In this document: positions 63,132 to 64,000 of the stretch, in pieces
Position numbering within the stretch: the first letter of the stretch is position 1
Layout: the number at the start of each line of letters is the position of its first letter
Source: Girardinichthys multiradiatus
Taxonomy: Eukaryota; Chordata; Actinopteri; Cyprinodontiformes; Goodeidae
NCBI RefSeq assembly: GCF_021462225.1
Contig: NC_061800.1
Location: 17,344,749 to 17,408,748 of the forward strand
Length of the DNA: 64,000 bases
Direction of reading: 5' to 3'
The notes under the pieces: generated by a model
The model's database searches: none
The model's input: only the letters and a program-made list of their open reading frames with translations
Told to the model about the DNA's origin: nothing
Made by a program: the position numbers and the translations under genes

Positions 63132-64000
63132 GTATGTCCCAAAACACGCATTGCATGTATGCATAAGGACTAATCATTAATAACAAAGGAAATGAATAAA
63201 AATGGGGATATAGCTAATTACCAGCTGGTTTATTTCTCCCTACTGATGAGGACATAAGTAGCAATAATTTCTCAATGGTCTTCACACATTTATGAGCACA
63301 CAAACACACTTTTCTTATCAATACTGAGTTGTATAATGCATTTATTGTTTGAAATTGATATTGTTCAAAATCTTTGATGAAATAAAGCCTTGGGTAGACA
63401 GCTGGGGGAAACAGAAGTGAGGAGAGGAATTAGAGACGTACGCAAATGCCACTATAAGCAGACAAAGACACACCCTGCCTTCTATGGGTTTTTTTTTTTT
63501 TTTTTCTGTTTACTTCACATTAAATAAGATTTTAAAACATTTTTAATGAGAAAATGAAATAAAAAAAACCCACCTCTGAAACAATAAATAAAACCTAAAA
63601 ATTAAACTTGCTTAACTATTTCCTGAACATGTTCTTTTTAGCTCATGACACATCTAAGGTTATCTTCATCAATATTTCTTGGGAATGACAGTCATGGATG
63701 GAGGGGAAACAGTTTTATAGAGACCATGAGTGCAATACAGTAGTCATTCATGCCTGTCAATGGTTGGTGAACTTTGTAGTGTGAAAGACTGATTGCTCGT
63801 CTCCTTCCAACAAATCACTCCAGCCAGGGGAGGACCACAGGGTGGTGTGAGGCTTGGGCGAAATCTTTTAACCTGTGCCATGAGATATCAACCAAATATG
63901 AGAGGATGTTTACCCCTGAGGGCACTGAAGATGGTAATAATGTGTGTTTGTGCCTAAGTGAAATGAATTGTCAGGAATGTGACAAATGTATATCTACAGT
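63132..64000. other. Intron, no gene seen
   Basis: A+T-rich with a T run at 63489-63505. The expected next nalcn exon was not found before the window ends. Confidence 0.5.

Overview
The window is teleost fish nuclear DNA. Its only conserved host gene is part of nalcn, the sodium leak channel, on the + strand. Six exons encode almost all of channel domain II (S1 to S6 and the pore loop). They are 4776-4862, 26089-26220, 27623-27790, 38893-39084, 40999-41136 and 44411-44485. All six are whole-codon (phase 0) exons with AG acceptors and GT donors, and joined they read 264 codons without a break. The first exon encodes the I-II linker. The next exon, which should encode the II-III linker, was not found before position 64000. 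No bacterial genes, CRISPR arrays or operons are present.

Everything else is intron, mostly filled with transposable elements of the kinds found in teleosts. At least four Tc1 families with paired ends are present. Family A has three copies (15041-22006, 23567-25128, 36661-38268), B has one copy (23140-25253), E has two (42328-43946, 49780-51272) and F has one (54909-56175). Many older Tc1 fragments lie between them. LINEs of the CR1/L2/Rex1 group occupy 1-1915 and 45590-47120 (- strand) and 29480-33692 (+ strand), with shorter 3' fragments elsewhere. A tyrosine-recombinase retrotransposon of the DIRS type lies at 15210-20720 (- strand), and a deleted relative lies at 11327-12905. A hAT-like transposon pseudogene spans about 56880-61734 and contains a piggyBac-like MITE (59018-59575).

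Layout: 1-4775, LINE, possible LTR and intron; 4776-4862, first exon; 4863-26088, a 21 kb intron with both DIRS elements and the Tc1 A1, A2 and B copies; 26089-27790, two exons; 27791-38892, an 11 kb intron with the L2-like LINE, a SINE and Tc1 A3; 38893-44485, three exons separated by Tc1 fragments and E1; 44486-64000, the start of another long intron with LINE copy 2, E2, F and the hAT element.

The most informative structures are the nested insertions. DIRS sits inside Tc1 A1, Tc1 A2 inside Tc1 B, a LINE tail inside an old Tc1, and a MITE inside the hAT element. The DIRS element keeps its full diagnostic architecture: inverted terminal repeats, an internal complementary region matching both outer ends, and a trinucleotide junction. 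Two transposase ORFs are uninterrupted: Tc1 F (342 aa, perfect 31-bp terminal repeats) and Tc1 A2 (318 aa, with two in-frame deletions). I did not find a clearly novel biological system. The observations worth following are the loss of the same catalytic arginine in both DIRS recombinases, the frameshift shared by both E copies, and a nested hairpin with a tetranucleotide repeat at 13298-13460.
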